Counted from the first letter of the stretch, positions 45,008 through 55,162 are shown. The stretch is 64,000 bases of DNA from Melioribacter sp051488665 (GCF_051488665.1 NZ_JBPSEG010000007.1:84639-148638); one strand, 5' to 3'. The notes: a model not told the origin generated them from the sequence alone. Numbers and translations are program-made.

Positions 45008-46384
45008 ATGGCTGTATGGAACGGTCGCTTTAAAAAGAGCCTGGACGAGGAAGCCTTGAAATTTTCTTCGTCGATTGAGCTCGACTCGAGGATGTATAAC
45101 GAGGATATCGACGGCAGCGTAGCTCACGTTAAAATGCTTGCCAAACAAAAAATTATTTCGGTCGCGGAATCGAAAAAGATTATAAAAGCGCTCGAAGAAA
45201 TTCGAAAGGAAATTGCAGACGGCGCATACGTGATCGATTGGACTAAAGAAGATATCCATTCTGCCATTGAAGAGCGGCTCGTTCAGAAAATAGGAGACGT
45301 AGGCAAACGGCTTCATACCGCGCGCAGCCGTAACGACCAGGTCGCTTTAGACGAAAGACTGTTCCTGAAAAAAGAAATTAATCTTACGATTAAACTGATT
45401 TCGGATCTGCAAAAATCATTATTAAAAAAAGCGGAAAAATATAAATCCGTTGTTGTCCCCGGTTATACGCATTTGCAAAGGGCTCAACCGATACTCTTTG
45501 CGCATCATCTGATTGCATATATCGAAATGCTCGAAAGGGACAAAGAGAGATTGATCGACTGTTTGAAACGAAGCGACAAATCGCCTCTCGGAGCGGCGGC
45601 TTTCGCAGGCACGTCGCTCCCGATCGACAGAAATTATCCGGCTGAACTTCTCGGATTCAAAGGAATAGTCGAAAACAGTATCGACGCGGTAAGCAGTCGC
45701 GATTTGATAATCGAATTTATTTCGGCTATGTCGATCATAATGATGAACCTGAGCAGGCTTTCGGAAGAATTTATATTGTGGAGCTCTTCCGAATTTTCGT
45801 TCGCTCAAACCGACGACGCATACGCTACGGGCAGCAGCCTGATGCCTCAAAAGAAAAATCCCGATTTCGCCGAACTGATAAGAGGCAAATCGGGCAGAGT
45901 CTTCGGAGCGTTAACGGGCATAGTAACGTTAATGAAGGGACTTCCGCTGGCTTACAACAGGGATATGCAGGAGGACAAATATCATCTGATGACCGCGCTC
46001 GACACGACCAAAGATTGCTTGAAGATTGCAGCAAATATGATTGAGCATACCGAATTCAAAGCCGACAGGTTCGAGGAAGAATTGACCGGCGATTTATCGC
46101 TTGCAACCGATTTGCTCGATTATCTGGTTCGTAAAAATGTTCCTTTCAGGGAAGCTCACCATCTTGTAGGTAAAATAGTCGCTCATTGCGTGGAAAAAGG
46201 AATCAAACTAAATCAACTCGACTTGAGCGAATACAAAAAATTCTCTCCCGCATTCGAAAAAGATTTATACGGTTTACTCTCGCCGATGAACAGTATACGC
46301 AAAAAAATCTCCGCAGGCAGCACGTCACCTAAAGAAGTAAATAAAGCTCTGCGTAAATGGAAGAGAAGACTTTCTTTCGGGTAG
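45008..46384 (+). CDS. argH: Argininosuccinate lyase
   Basis: ArgH splits argininosuccinate into arginine and fumarate. The 458-residue protein carries the fumarase superfamily signature GSSLMPQKKNPD, plus HTARSRNDQVALDERLFL and PGYTHLQRAQPI, and the usual C-terminal lobe. It is last in the argCJBRGH operon. No argD, argF or carAB lies beside it, so those steps are encoded elsewhere. Confidence 0.95.
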   Translation: MAVWNGRFKKSLDEEALKFSSSIELDSRMYNEDIDGSVAHVKMLAKQKIISVAESKKIIKALEEIRKEIADGAYVIDWTKEDIHSAIEERLVQKIGDVGKRLHTARSRNDQVALDERLFLKKEINLTIKLISDLQKSLLKKAEKYKSVVVPGYTHLQRAQPILFAHHLIAYIEMLERDKERLIDCLKRSDKSPLGAAAFAGTSLPIDRNYPAELLGFKGIVENSIDAVSSRDLIIEFISAMSIIMMNLSRLSEEFILWSSSEFSFAQTDDAYATGSSLMPQKKNPDFAELIRGKSGRVFGALTGIVTLMKGLPLAYNRDMQEDKYHLMTALDTTKDCLKIAANMIEHTEFKADRFEEELTGDLSLATDLLDYLVRKNVPFREAHHLVGKIVAHCVEKGIKLNQLDLSEYKKFSPAFEKDLYGLLSPMNSIRKKISAGSTSPKEVNKALRKWKRRLSFG

Positions 46385-46494
46385 CTGCGGATTAAGTTTT
46401 CCGGACTCCTTTATTTTACTTATTTTTTGGATAACAGAACAAAACGTTAGTTATTCCGTCAAAATAAGCACAAAAAAATTAAAGGAGTTTTGTA

Positions 46495-48522
46495 ATGCGA
46501 TTCAAAATTATTCTATTCGGTTTATTTCTTCTTTCGGGATTTATTTTAAACGTTTATGCCGGAGGAGGAGAAAAGGGATTCGATATCAATAACTTAAACA
46601 AATCCGTATCGCCCAAAGAAAATTTTTATGAATTTGCCGTCGGCAATTGGGTTAAAAACAATCCGATTCCGCCGGATCAGAGCCGCTGGGGAATGTTTAA
46701 TGTATTAATCGAAAAAAACAACGAATTGCTTCGTTCGATAGTTGAAGAGGTAGCTTCTAATCCGAACTGGGAAAAGGGCACAGCCAAGCAGAAAATAGCC
46801 GATTTTTACGTTACTGCAATGGATTCCGCGCGTATCGAAAAATACGGCTACAAACCGATTCTCCCGATGCTCAATCAAATCGACAAAATCAGAAACAAAA
46901 AAGAATTAATTGAAACGGTAGCTGAATTCCATAAAACGGGCATTTCGCCGTTCTTCATTTTCTATGTAGCGAGCGACGCTAAGAGAAGCGACTTGATGGC
47001 TGCTCATATTTATCAGGGGGGCGTCGGACTTCCCGACGTCGAATATTATACCAAAGACGACGATAGGTCGAAAGAAATAAGAGATAAATACGTTCAGCAC
47101 GTAGCTAAGATGTTCGCGCTTGCCGGCGAAGAAAAAAACGCGGAGGAATATGCCGGTATAGTAATGAAAATCGAAACAGCCCTGGCAAAGGTTTCCAATA
47201 CTCGTCTGGAAAACAGAGACCCGGTCAAAACGTACAATAAGTTAACCGTAAACGCGCTCAAGAAAACGGCTCCCGAATTTGACTGGGACAGATACTTTGA
47301 AGGACTGGGAGTTGAAAATCTGAATATTATTATCATAAGGCAACCCGAATTTGTTAAAGGAATGTCGGCTCTGCTCGACGAGGTCTCGCTCGACGATTGG
47401 AAAGTATATCTGAAATGGAATGTTATAAACGAAACCGCCGAGGCTCTCAGCGCTCCGTTTGTTATGGAAAAATTCGAATTCGAAGGCAAATTCCTGAGAG
47501 GTCAGCAGGAAATTCAACCGCGCTGGAAACGTGTAATTAATGTAATGAACAGAACTCTCGGTCAATTGCTCGGTCAGGTTTATGTCGAAAAAGCATTTCC
47601 GCCCGAATCGAAAGCCAAAGCCAAAGCAATCGTCGATAATCTGCTCGTCTCGATGAAAGAGAGCATTCAGAATCTTGCATGGATGAGCGACGAAACAAAA
47701 GCCAGAGCTTTGAAAAAACTGAGCACTTTCGGCGTAAAAATCGGATATCCCGATAAATGGAAAGACTATTCCGAGCTCGAAATAAAACGCGACTCGTATC
47801 TGAATAATTTATTGAGAGCATGGGAATGGGACATTAAAGACGATTTGAAAAAAATCGGTCAGCCCGCCGACAAATCGGAATGGTCGATGAATCCTCAAAC
47901 CGTCAACGCAATGTATTCTCCGACAAGAAACGACATCACATTCCCAGCCGGTATTTTGCAGCCCCCGTTTTTTAATCCCGAAGCCGACGATGCGATTAAT
48001 TACGGTGCTATGGGAGCGGTTATCGGTCACGAAATCACTCACGGCTTTGACGACCAGGGCAGGAAATATGACGAAAACGGCAATCTGAACGACTGGTGGA
48101 CCGAAGAAGACAATAATAAATTTCAACAGAGAGCTCAAAAATTAGTCGATCTTTACAACAGCTTTGTAGTTATCGATACATTCAAAGTAAACGGAGCATT
48201 GACGCTCGGCGAAAATATTGCGGACCTCGGAGGATTGACGGTTTCGTTCAATGCGTTCAAAAAAACAGAACAATTCAAAAAAGGAGAAAAAATAGACGGC
48301 TTTACTCCGGCTCAAAGATTCTTCCTCGGATGGGCTCAGGTTTGGGCAACGAATATCCGCCCCGAAGCTTTGAAGCTCCAGGTAAAAACCGACGTCCATT
48401 CGCCCGCGGTTCAAAGAGTAAACGGTCCGTTGATGACAATGCCGGAATTCTTCGAAGCCTACGACGTCCAGCCGGGAGACCCGATGAGAATTTCGGATGA
48501 TAAAATCGTTAAAATTTGGTAA
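46495..48522 (+). CDS. Secreted M13-family (neprilysin/PepO-like) zinc metallopeptidase
   Basis: The 675-residue protein has a signal peptide (about 1-22). The zinc motif is VIGHEITHGFDDQGRKYDENG, the third ligand lies in LGENIADLGG, and NPQTVNAMYSPTRNDITFPAGILQPPFF is the substrate-site NAxY region. Its end, KIW, gives the conserved C-terminal Trp. M13 enzymes cut small peptides in the periplasm or outside. AGGAG precedes the ATG. No membrane anchor beyond the signal is seen. Confidence 0.95.
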   Translation: MRFKIILFGLFLLSGFILNVYAGGGEKGFDINNLNKSVSPKENFYEFAVGNWVKNNPIPPDQSRWGMFNVLIEKNNELLRSIVEEVASNPNWEKGTAKQKIADFYVTAMDSARIEKYGYKPILPMLNQIDKIRNKKELIETVAEFHKTGISPFFIFYVASDAKRSDLMAAHIYQGGVGLPDVEYYTKDDDRSKEIRDKYVQHVAKMFALAGEEKNAEEYAGIVMKIETALAKVSNTRLENRDPVKTYNKLTVNALKKTAPEFDWDRYFEGLGVENLNIIIIRQPEFVKGMSALLDEVSLDDWKVYLKWNVINETAEALSAPFVMEKFEFEGKFLRGQQEIQPRWKRVINVMNRTLGQLLGQVYVEKAFPPESKAKAKAIVDNLLVSMKESIQNLAWMSDETKARALKKLSTFGVKIGYPDKWKDYSELEIKRDSYLNNLLRAWEWDIKDDLKKIGQPADKSEWSMNPQTVNAMYSPTRNDITFPAGILQPPFFNPEADDAINYGAMGAVIGHEITHGFDDQGRKYDENGNLNDWWTEEDNNKFQQRAQKLVDLYNSFVVIDTFKVNGALTLGENIADLGGLTVSFNAFKKTEQFKKGEKIDGFTPAQRFFLGWAQVWATNIRPEALKLQVKTDVHSPAVQRVNGPLMTMPEFFEAYDVQPGDPMRISDDKIVKIW

Positions 48523-48549
48523 ATTGATTTTAATTTTCCCGGGGGTGGA

Positions 48550-49503
48550 ATGAATTCTTTAGAAGTACGTAATCTTACCAAAAGATTCGATAAAATCGTA
48601 GCCGTCGACGGCGCCTCTTTCGAGGTGCCCGACGGCTCTATATTCGGTCTGATCGGCAGAAATGGCGCCGGCAAAACTACAACCATTAGAATGATGATGG
48701 GCATTTATCTGCCGGACGAAGGCGAGGTTATTCTTAAAGGAGCCAGAGTCGGCAGGGAATTCAAAAGCAAAGTCGGTTACCTGCCCGAAGAAAGAGGTCT
48801 CTATAAAAAAATGAAACTTCTCGAAACCCTTCTTTACTTTGCCGAACTAAAAGGCAAAACGGGCAAAGAGGTTCACAAAGAAGCGGTGAAATATTTAAAA
48901 TTATTCGATTTGTACGACAGGCGCATGTCGAAAATCGAAGACCTTTCCAAAGGCAACCAGCAGAAAGTTCAGTTTATTACAACTATACTTCACGACCCGG
49001 AATTTATTATTCTCGACGAGCCGTTTTCGGGACTCGATCCGATCAACACCAATATTTTGAAAGAAATAATTCTCGAAATGAAAAGACGGGGCAAAGTGAT
49101 AATCCTTTCGACCCATCTTATCGATTATGCGGAAAAGATGTGCGACCATGTGGCAATTATCGACAAAGGGAAAATCGTGCTGAAAGGTTCGATCGATCAA
49201 CTCAAATCAAAGTATGCAAACAGAAACGTTAGCCTCGTTTATAACGGCGATATTTCATTTCTGAAAAAACATTACGACATTGTGGAAAAGATGGAAGACT
49301 TCGGAAATACGACGGGAATCAGAGTGCGGGACGCTTCGCAAATTCAGACTTTATTGAAACTTCTGATTGATAACGGAGTGGAAATAAAAAAATTCAACGC
49401 CAACGATATTTCGCTCCACGAAATATTCGTTGAAACCGTAGGGGACGAAGTCGATTCCGAATCCCAATTTTCTTTATCGGAAAAGGAGGGCGGCAATGTT
49501 TAA
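48550..49503 (+). CDS. ABC transporter ATP-binding protein (NatA-like)
   Basis: The 317-residue protein has Walker A GRNGAGKTT, Q-loop YLPEERGLYKKM, signature LSKGNQQKVQ (the SKGN variant common in the DUF4162/NatA group), Walker B IILDEPFSGLDP and switch His in ILSTHLIDYAEKMC. The C-terminal 90 residues are the DUF4162-like regulatory extension. It partners the permease that starts 8 bases before its stop. Sodium or drug export is suggested by the family, not shown. Confidence 0.92.
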   Translation: MNSLEVRNLTKRFDKIVAVDGASFEVPDGSIFGLIGRNGAGKTTTIRMMMGIYLPDEGEVILKGARVGREFKSKVGYLPEERGLYKKMKLLETLLYFAELKGKTGKEVHKEAVKYLKLFDLYDRRMSKIEDLSKGNQQKVQFITTILHDPEFIILDEPFSGLDPINTNILKEIILEMKRRGKVIILSTHLIDYAEKMCDHVAIIDKGKIVLKGSIDQLKSKYANRNVSLVYNGDISFLKKHYDIVEKMEDFGNTTGIRVRDASQIQTLLKLLIDNGVEIKKFNANDISLHEIFVETVGDEVDSESQFSLSEKEGGNV

Positions 49504-50755
49504 TTACAGAGTACTCGCTATAATAAAAAGAGAATTAAGAGAACGCCTTTTTTCGAAAGCCTTTATTACAACGACGTTATTGATTCCCGGACTTATTGTC
49601 GTAATCTTCGGCGTTCAGGCGCTGCTCTACAGCGCCGAGAGCAAGAATCTTAATTTCGAGTTGATTACGGAAAACGAAGAATTGACGACCGCTTTCATGA
49701 ATGAATTTGCAAATGCGAATTTCGTCAAAGATAAACATTATGTCTTTCTTTACAAAACGATGACGCGCGATGAATTTAAAAAACATCTCGAAGAGATACG
49801 AAGCAAAATTGTCGACGAGTCGCTGACCGGAGTTATATACGTTCCGTCAACCGCGCTGAAGGACAAGAAGATCGAATACTACTCGAAGTCGCCGCAAAAC
49901 ATTGCGCTCTCGAGAGAATTGAACGGACCGGTAAATAAAGTATTGGTCGACGCCTACTTTATGAACAAAACGCTCGATCCCGAAGAACTCGAATTCGCAC
50001 GGCGCGGAGTCGATTTCGCGGGTTTCAAAGTTTCCGAAGAAGAGCAAATTAAAGAAGAAGGCTACGGCAATATTGTGCTGGCTTATGCTTTCACGTTTTT
50101 GTTGTATATGAGTTTGCTTATTATCGGTCAGATTACTTTGCAGTCGGTAATTGAAGAAAAGAGCAATAAGATTGTAGAGATAGTGCTTTCGTCGGTTGAG
50201 CCGAAAGAATTGATGACCGGAAAAATTCTCGGCGCTTCGATTACAGGTCTTGTTCAAATGGGAATCTGGCTCTTTACGATTATGGGCGTCGTTTCCTCGT
50301 CGTGGATGACTCTTCCGGCGGATCTTGTACTCGAAATCGATACGAACGTAGTTCTTTACGTACTGCTTAATTTCTTTATCGGGTTGGTATTGTTCATCGG
50401 ATTGTTTGCTACTGTCGGAGCAATATTCAACAATCCGCAGGACGCCTCGTCGGGCACGCTGCCGATTATGATGCTCATTATAATTCCGTTTTTCATTGCC
50501 TTTTCGATCATGGAAAATCCCAATAAACCTTATGCCGAAATTGCTTCCTTATTTCCTTTCTCTTCGGTTATCGTAATGCCCGCAAGGATGACGTTGATCG
50601 ACGTGCCGGAATGGCAGTTGATTGCCGCAATACTGATAAATATTCTTACGATTATCGCCATATTCCCTGTGGCGGGCAAAATATATCGCGTCGGTATTTT
50701 GATAACGGGGAAAAAACCGAAATGGTCGGAAGTATTCCGCTGGCTCAGGCAATAG
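49496..50755 (+). CDS. ABC-2 type permease (NatB-like)
   Basis: The 419-residue membrane protein has an N-terminal helix (about 20-43), a large extracytoplasmic domain (44-185), and six C-terminal helices with VIEEKSNKIVEIVLSSVEPKELMTGKILG, the NatB-type coupling motif. It forms the channel for the preceding ATPase. The two genes overlap by 8 bp and a hairpin terminator follows at 50766. Confidence 0.92.
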   Translation: MFNYRVLAIIKRELRERLFSKAFITTTLLIPGLIVVIFGVQALLYSAESKNLNFELITENEELTTAFMNEFANANFVKDKHYVFLYKTMTRDEFKKHLEEIRSKIVDESLTGVIYVPSTALKDKKIEYYSKSPQNIALSRELNGPVNKVLVDAYFMNKTLDPEELEFARRGVDFAGFKVSEEEQIKEEGYGNIVLAYAFTFLLYMSLLIIGQITLQSVIEEKSNKIVEIVLSSVEPKELMTGKILGASITGLVQMGIWLFTIMGVVSSSWMTLPADLVLEIDTNVVLYVLLNFFIGLVLFIGLFATVGAIFNNPQDASSGTLPIMMLIIIPFFIAFSIMENPNKPYAEIASLFPFSSVIVMPARMTLIDVPEWQLIAAILINILTIIAIFPVAGKIYRVGILITGKKPKWSEVFRWLRQ

Positions 50756-50765
50756 TTTTTCTTAC

Positions 50766-50800
50766 GGCAGGCGCGCTTCAAATAAGCCCGTGCGTCTGCC
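50766..50800 (+). terminator. Rho-independent terminator after the NatAB-like operon
   Basis: GGCAGGCGCGC (50766-50776) pairs with GTGCGTCTGCC (50790-50800), 11 pairs with two G-T wobbles, around a 13-base loop. CGTTTTAATTTG follows. It starts 11 bases after the permease stop. Confidence 0.6.
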
Positions 50801-50922
50801 CGTTTTAATTTGACCCTGTCTGTACGATTTGTTAATTTCATTTCCGGAATTATCAGCCATTTCTTTTATTTTGTCCGCAGATAAGTTTTTTAACAAATCA
50901 GTTTAATTATTCGGAGAAATAA

Positions 50923-51243
50923 ATGAGCAATGTGGAAATCTATTCCGAATTGTTGAAAAAATTAAACAAGGATTTTTCGCTCGAAGAAACTAATCTTCCG
51001 GCTCATAACGACATCGAAGTAATCCGGGCTTATCTCGTAGAAAAAATCAAAGAATTGATGGCAAAAGATTTCGGAAGGTTTATTAATAATTTATACAGAA
51101 TCGACGTGGACGAAAGCAAGGTGAACGAAATTCTTTACGCCAGGGACAAAGCTGCAATTCCTGCCAGGCTCGCCGATCTGATAATAGAACGCCAGCTTCT
51201 CAGAATAAAAACCCAAATGATGTACCGCCGGGGCGAACTTTAA
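50923..51243 (+). CDS. Small conserved helical protein of unknown function
   Basis: The 106-residue, soluble, mostly helical protein has LVEKIKELMAKDFGRFINNLYRIDVDESKVNEILYARD and a tail LADLIIERQLLRIKTQMMYR. I recall the 'LLYRIDV.E.K…IADLIIERQLQK.KTR' pattern in small uncharacterised proteins of Bacteroidota, which supports it as a real gene. CGGAGAA precedes the ATG. No enzyme motif is visible. It lies between two unrelated operons. Confidence 0.75.
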   Translation: MSNVEIYSELLKKLNKDFSLEETNLPAHNDIEVIRAYLVEKIKELMAKDFGRFINNLYRIDVDESKVNEILYARDKAAIPARLADLIIERQLLRIKTQMMYRRGEL

Positions 51244-51315
51244 AAAACTTTTCCGCTTTTTTAACAATTCCCGTCTGACTATTTTAGTCCTCAAAAAATA
51301 AATTTTTGGAGCATC

Positions 51316-52251
51316 ATGGTTAAGTCTCTTGTTAAGAAGTATCCGGTCGTAGATTACACGGCAATAATTATCGGCTCGGCAATAATGGCTGTGGGCATCG
51401 GAGTTTTTCTGGTGGACGCGCAGGTGGTGCCCGGCGGCGTAAGCGGACTTGCAATGGCTTTCCACTATCTTTCGGGCAATAAAATTCCCGTCGGTATGTT
51501 GATCTGGGTTTTTAACGTTCCTTTGTTTATATGGGGAATCAAAGAACTCGGCAGCAAATTCGGATTGCGCACTTTCGTAGGTTTTACTTTCAATTCGATT
51601 TTTATCGACTTGTTCCGCGGCGATATTCCTGGACTTTCTTTTATCCGGCTTCAGGATACAAAGCCGATACAGGACTTATATAAAAACGATTTTCTCTTTC
51701 TCATACTTATCGGAGCCGTGCTGCTCGGAATCGGGCTCGGTCTCGTATTCAAATTCAAAGGCACAACCGCGGGTTCCGATATCGTAGCTTCGATTTTGCA
51801 CAAACGGTTCGGAATGAAACCCGGTCAGGCTATAATGATAATCGATTTTTTTGTGATTGCTTTTGCAGGCATGATAATCGAATTGAAAGATTTGTCGCCC
51901 GACCGTCCCGCGCTCACTCTGACGTTTTATGCAATATTTCTTTTGTTCGTTTCTTCCCGGCTTATCGACGCTATTATCGACGGCTTCGACTATGCAAGAG
52001 CCGCTTATGTTATTTCAGACAAGTACAATGAAATTATCGACTCGATTCTGACCGAAATGGGTAGAGGCTGCACGGCAGTCAAAACCAGAGGAGTTTACAG
52101 GAATGTGGAGCGCGAAATGATTTTGACCGTAGTTCCGCTGCGCGAAGTTTCAAAATTGGTCGACCTGGTAAAAAGCATCGATCCTTCGGCGTTTGTTATA
52201 GTTTATAACGTGCACGAAGTGCTCGGCGAGGGATTCAGAAGAAGGATTTGA
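51316..52251 (+). CDS. YitT-family membrane protein
   Basis: The 311-residue protein has five or six hydrophobic helices in residues 12-220 (VDYTAIIIGSAIMAVGIGVFLV, VVPGGVSGLAMAFHYLSG, GLGLVFKFKGTTAGSDIVASIL) and a C-terminal soluble DUF2179 domain (about 230-305) with IIDSILTEMGRGCTAVKTRGVYRNVEREMILTVV. The family is widespread and unassigned; transport is suspected. The next gene starts at the base after its stop. Confidence 0.92.
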   Translation: MVKSLVKKYPVVDYTAIIIGSAIMAVGIGVFLVDAQVVPGGVSGLAMAFHYLSGNKIPVGMLIWVFNVPLFIWGIKELGSKFGLRTFVGFTFNSIFIDLFRGDIPGLSFIRLQDTKPIQDLYKNDFLFLILIGAVLLGIGLGLVFKFKGTTAGSDIVASILHKRFGMKPGQAIMIIDFFVIAFAGMIIELKDLSPDRPALTLTFYAIFLLFVSSRLIDAIIDGFDYARAAYVISDKYNEIIDSILTEMGRGCTAVKTRGVYRNVEREMILTVVPLREVSKLVDLVKSIDPSAFVIVYNVHEVLGEGFRRRI

Positions 52252-53229
52252 ATGAGTGAAATGCTCGACAAAAAAGAAATAGACAAACTTGCTTCGTCTT
52301 TTCGCGAAAGCAGAATTTTACTGTCGGCGGTAGAGCTGGATCTTTTCACTGCGATCGACGGCAAGTTAGCGACAAGCAAAGAAATTGCGGAAGAATTGAA
52401 CGCGGACGAATCTTCGCTTGAAATTTTGTTGAATGCGCTTTGCGCTCTTGGTCTGTTGAAGAAATCAAAGAACAAATATTTTTGCGCCGAATCCGCATCG
52501 AAGTATCTGTCGCGCAAAAGCGAAGATTATATGGCTAATCTACGTCATACGGCAAATCAATGGCACAGATGGAACAATCTTACCGATACGGTTAAGAACG
52601 GGAGAAACGCCGTAACTTTGAGCGGAAACGAAGCCGGCAGAGAGGAATTTATTGCGGCAATGCATTACAGAGCAAAAGGACAGGCGGAGATAATTTCTTA
52701 TATGATCGATTTAAGCGGAGTCGATAAAATGCTCGATATCGGCGGAGGCTCCGGCGCTTTTTCGTACGCTTTCATGAAAAGGAATCCCCGGTTGAAATCC
52801 GTAATCCTCGATCTGCCCGAAATAATACCGATTACAAAAAGATACGCTTCCGAAGAGCGATTGACGGAAAGAACGGAATTCATAGAAGGAGATTTTTTTA
52901 AAGTCGATTTCGGTCGTAATTACGACATGGTATTTATCTCTTCGATAATTCATATGAACGGTTACGAGCAAAACAAACGGTTGATAAAAAAATCAGCCGA
53001 AGCTCTCGCTCCGAACGGATTTATAGTTATAAGAGATTGGGCTATGAACGAGAACCTGACGGAACCTTACGAGGCAGCTCTGTTTTCCGTTAATATGCTT
53101 GTGTCGACAAAAGAAGGGCGCAATTATTCCGAAAGCGAAATCGAAGAATGGTTTGATAACGCCGGCGTTCGAAGAACGGAAAAAAAGGAAACCGGTTTCG
53201 GACAGGCGCTCTATTTGGGATATAAATAA
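52252..53229 (+). CDS. SAM-dependent O-methyltransferase-like protein
   Basis: The 325-residue protein has an N-terminal dimerisation winged helix (about 10-85: KLATSKEIAEELNADESSLEILLNALCALGLL) and a class I methyltransferase domain with motif I MLDIGGGSGAFSYAF (about 158-172). SVILDLPEI and EGDFFKVDFGRNYDMVFISSIIHMNGYEQN follow. It resembles acetylserotonin or hydroxyneurosporene O-methyltransferases. The acceptor is unknown. It abuts YitT and precedes a lipoprotein gene by 13 bp. Confidence 0.88.
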   Translation: MSEMLDKKEIDKLASSFRESRILLSAVELDLFTAIDGKLATSKEIAEELNADESSLEILLNALCALGLLKKSKNKYFCAESASKYLSRKSEDYMANLRHTANQWHRWNNLTDTVKNGRNAVTLSGNEAGREEFIAAMHYRAKGQAEIISYMIDLSGVDKMLDIGGGSGAFSYAFMKRNPRLKSVILDLPEIIPITKRYASEERLTERTEFIEGDFFKVDFGRNYDMVFISSIIHMNGYEQNKRLIKKSAEALAPNGFIVIRDWAMNENLTEPYEAALFSVNMLVSTKEGRNYSESEIEEWFDNAGVRRTEKKETGFGQALYLGYK

Positions 53230-53242
53230 CGAGAGTATAAAT

Positions 53243-54085
53243 ATGAAACGGCTAATCTTCCTGACGTTTGCCTTGTTGTTAATTAACGCCTGCAGTCGGG
53301 AAAAAACTCCCGGCGACTTTCTCGGTTCCGAATATGAGTTTGTAACTTCGCCGCCGGCAAATCTGGAATTAAGCGAGCGTCAGAAAGAATATCTGATTCT
53401 TTTCAAACACGGGTTCTCGAACGATGAAATAATAAATTATTTTAAAACGGATAAAATGCGTTTCGACGAGGAAATTAATTTCCTCTTTTCAAACAACCTC
53501 ATAAAAAAATCCGACAATAAATTTCTGCCGGCTTTCCTCGTAATTTCTTACGACGATTATAACGATATGCTGAACAAGCTCGACACTCTGATTAAAGACG
53601 TTAGGGAAATTGCGCTCGACAGGCTCGGGAAAATGGAGAGCGAATACAACCAAAATAAAATGAACATGCCCTTTAAAGACGCCGCATATTATGTCATTCG
53701 CGATTATGCGGTTATGAAAAACCTGTCCGATTTTGTTATTAAAACCGAGACGCCCACCAGAGGAACCGCTCGATTCTATGCGGCTTTGTTCGAAAAGAAA
53801 ATTTTTTCAAGCGCAAGATTAAACAACAAAAAATTCTTTAATGAGGATGAAATAAAAACCCTTGAGAGAATTGCAAAGATTACTCAAAAAGATTTAACGG
53901 AATACTTCGAAAAACAGATGCCGAGACTCGTTAAATATTATCTTTCATCCGGATTTAAAGATCAAGCGGGATTCAGGGAATGGCTCTACTGGTGCGGTTA
54001 TGCGATTGCAGACAAAGCGGCCGACTTGTTAAATAAAGACGGATATATTAATTTACCGGCGCCGTCAGACCTGGTAATGAAATGA
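53243..54085 (+). CDS. Hypothetical lipoprotein with helical body
   Basis: I place the start at ATG 53243, giving MKRLIFLTFALLLINACSREK, a clear lipoprotein signal with Cys 17; upstream in-frame codons lie inside the methyltransferase gene. The 280-residue product begins with a winged-helix-like stretch (SERQKEYLILFKHGFSNDEIINYFKTDKMRFDEEINFLFSNNLIKK), odd for a secreted protein, then a long helical domain. I do not recognise the family. The stop overlaps the next start by ATGA. Confidence 0.75.
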   Translation: MKRLIFLTFALLLINACSREKTPGDFLGSEYEFVTSPPANLELSERQKEYLILFKHGFSNDEIINYFKTDKMRFDEEINFLFSNNLIKKSDNKFLPAFLVISYDDYNDMLNKLDTLIKDVREIALDRLGKMESEYNQNKMNMPFKDAAYYVIRDYAVMKNLSDFVIKTETPTRGTARFYAALFEKKIFSSARLNNKKFFNEDEIKTLERIAKITQKDLTEYFEKQMPRLVKYYLSSGFKDQAGFREWLYWCGYAIADKAADLLNKDGYINLPAPSDLVMK

Positions 54086-55158
54086 GTAGTGTTTTGAAAA
54101 GAATATTGATCATATTTTTGATGTTTATTCCGTTCCCGGAATTTAATGCTCAGGATAAAAGAGACGTACGGGATAAAATCGGCTTTTGCTGGAATGCAGA
54201 CGAGATGGATCGGTTCGTCGACTGGTTAAATAAAAATTCCGACGACAATATTGATTTCAAAGGGCGTTTGATAGCGGCGGTATCGGTTCACGACGATTAT
54301 CTTTATGCCGGAAAGGTCTATCATCCGCTTTTCAAATTGATCGACGCAAAAGAGGTAATTATTCTGGGCGTTACGCATTCGACGGTCAGAAAGGAATTGG
54401 GGAATTTCAGAAACAAACTAATCCTGGAAAATCATAAAGCGTGGACCGGAATATACAACGACGTCAATATTTCGCCTCTGCGTGAAATCATAAAGAAACA
54501 GTTATCGGGGGATTATTATACCGTCAACAACCGCGCGCATCAAATCGAGCATTCCATCGAAGCGTTAATTCCTTTTTTGCAGTTCTATAATAAAGAAATT
54601 AAAATTACGCCTTTGATGGTTCCGGCGATGAGCCGGGATACGATGGAATTAATTTCCGGAGAATTGTCGGAAATAATTTCCCGTTATATCAAAGAAAACA
54701 AACTTATCCTCGGCAAAGACATTTTCATACTTATATCGAACGACGCGAATCATTACGGAGCTGATTTCGACAATTATCCGTTCGGGCTGGACGAATCAGC
54801 TCATAACGCGGCAATTAACAACGACCTGAGGATTATCAATAATTATCTCGTGGGCGCTATCGGAAGGGAAAAGATTATCGGTCTTTACGGCGAGTTGATC
54901 GAAGGCGTCAATAAAACCACTCCGCCGCTCTGGTGCGGAAGGTATCCTCTTTTGTTCGGATTGATGACGGTCGAAAAGGTCGCGGACAATTTGAAACTCG
55001 GCGGCGTTCGCGGAGCGCTTATTAAATACTCCGATACGTACACGGAAAAACTTCTTCCGTTTAACGGAAGTTCGATGGGAACAACCGCGCCGTATTCGCT
55101 CGACCATTGGGTCGGATTCTTTACTCTGGGATTTTATATCGACGGAGAAGGGAAATAA
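54082..55158 (+). CDS. Secreted Memo-like (AmmeMemoRadiSam system B) protein
   Basis: The 358-residue protein has an N-terminal signal (about 1-24). Memo-family motifs are present in order: AAVSVHDDYLYAGKVYHPL, VIILGVTHSTVRKE, NNRAHQIEHSIEALIPFLQF, and ILISNDANHYGADF. These supply the histidines and acids of the metal site related to class III extradiol dioxygenases. Most Memo proteins are cytoplasmic; the leader here is unusual. No AMMECR1 or radical SAM partner is adjacent. It is coupled to the preceding lipoprotein gene. Confidence 0.85.
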   Translation: MSSVLKRILIIFLMFIPFPEFNAQDKRDVRDKIGFCWNADEMDRFVDWLNKNSDDNIDFKGRLIAAVSVHDDYLYAGKVYHPLFKLIDAKEVIILGVTHSTVRKELGNFRNKLILENHKAWTGIYNDVNISPLREIIKKQLSGDYYTVNNRAHQIEHSIEALIPFLQFYNKEIKITPLMVPAMSRDTMELISGELSEIISRYIKENKLILGKDIFILISNDANHYGADFDNYPFGLDESAHNAAINNDLRIINNYLVGAIGREKIIGLYGELIEGVNKTTPPLWCGRYPLLFGLMTVEKVADNLKLGGVRGALIKYSDTYTEKLLPFNGSSMGTTAPYSLDHWVGFFTLGFYIDGEGK

Positions 55159-55162
55159 ATTT

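Noticed and set aside
53099..53242. Longer N-terminus for the 53243 lipoprotein
   Set aside because: It lies inside the methyltransferase gene and would bury the lipoprotein signal.
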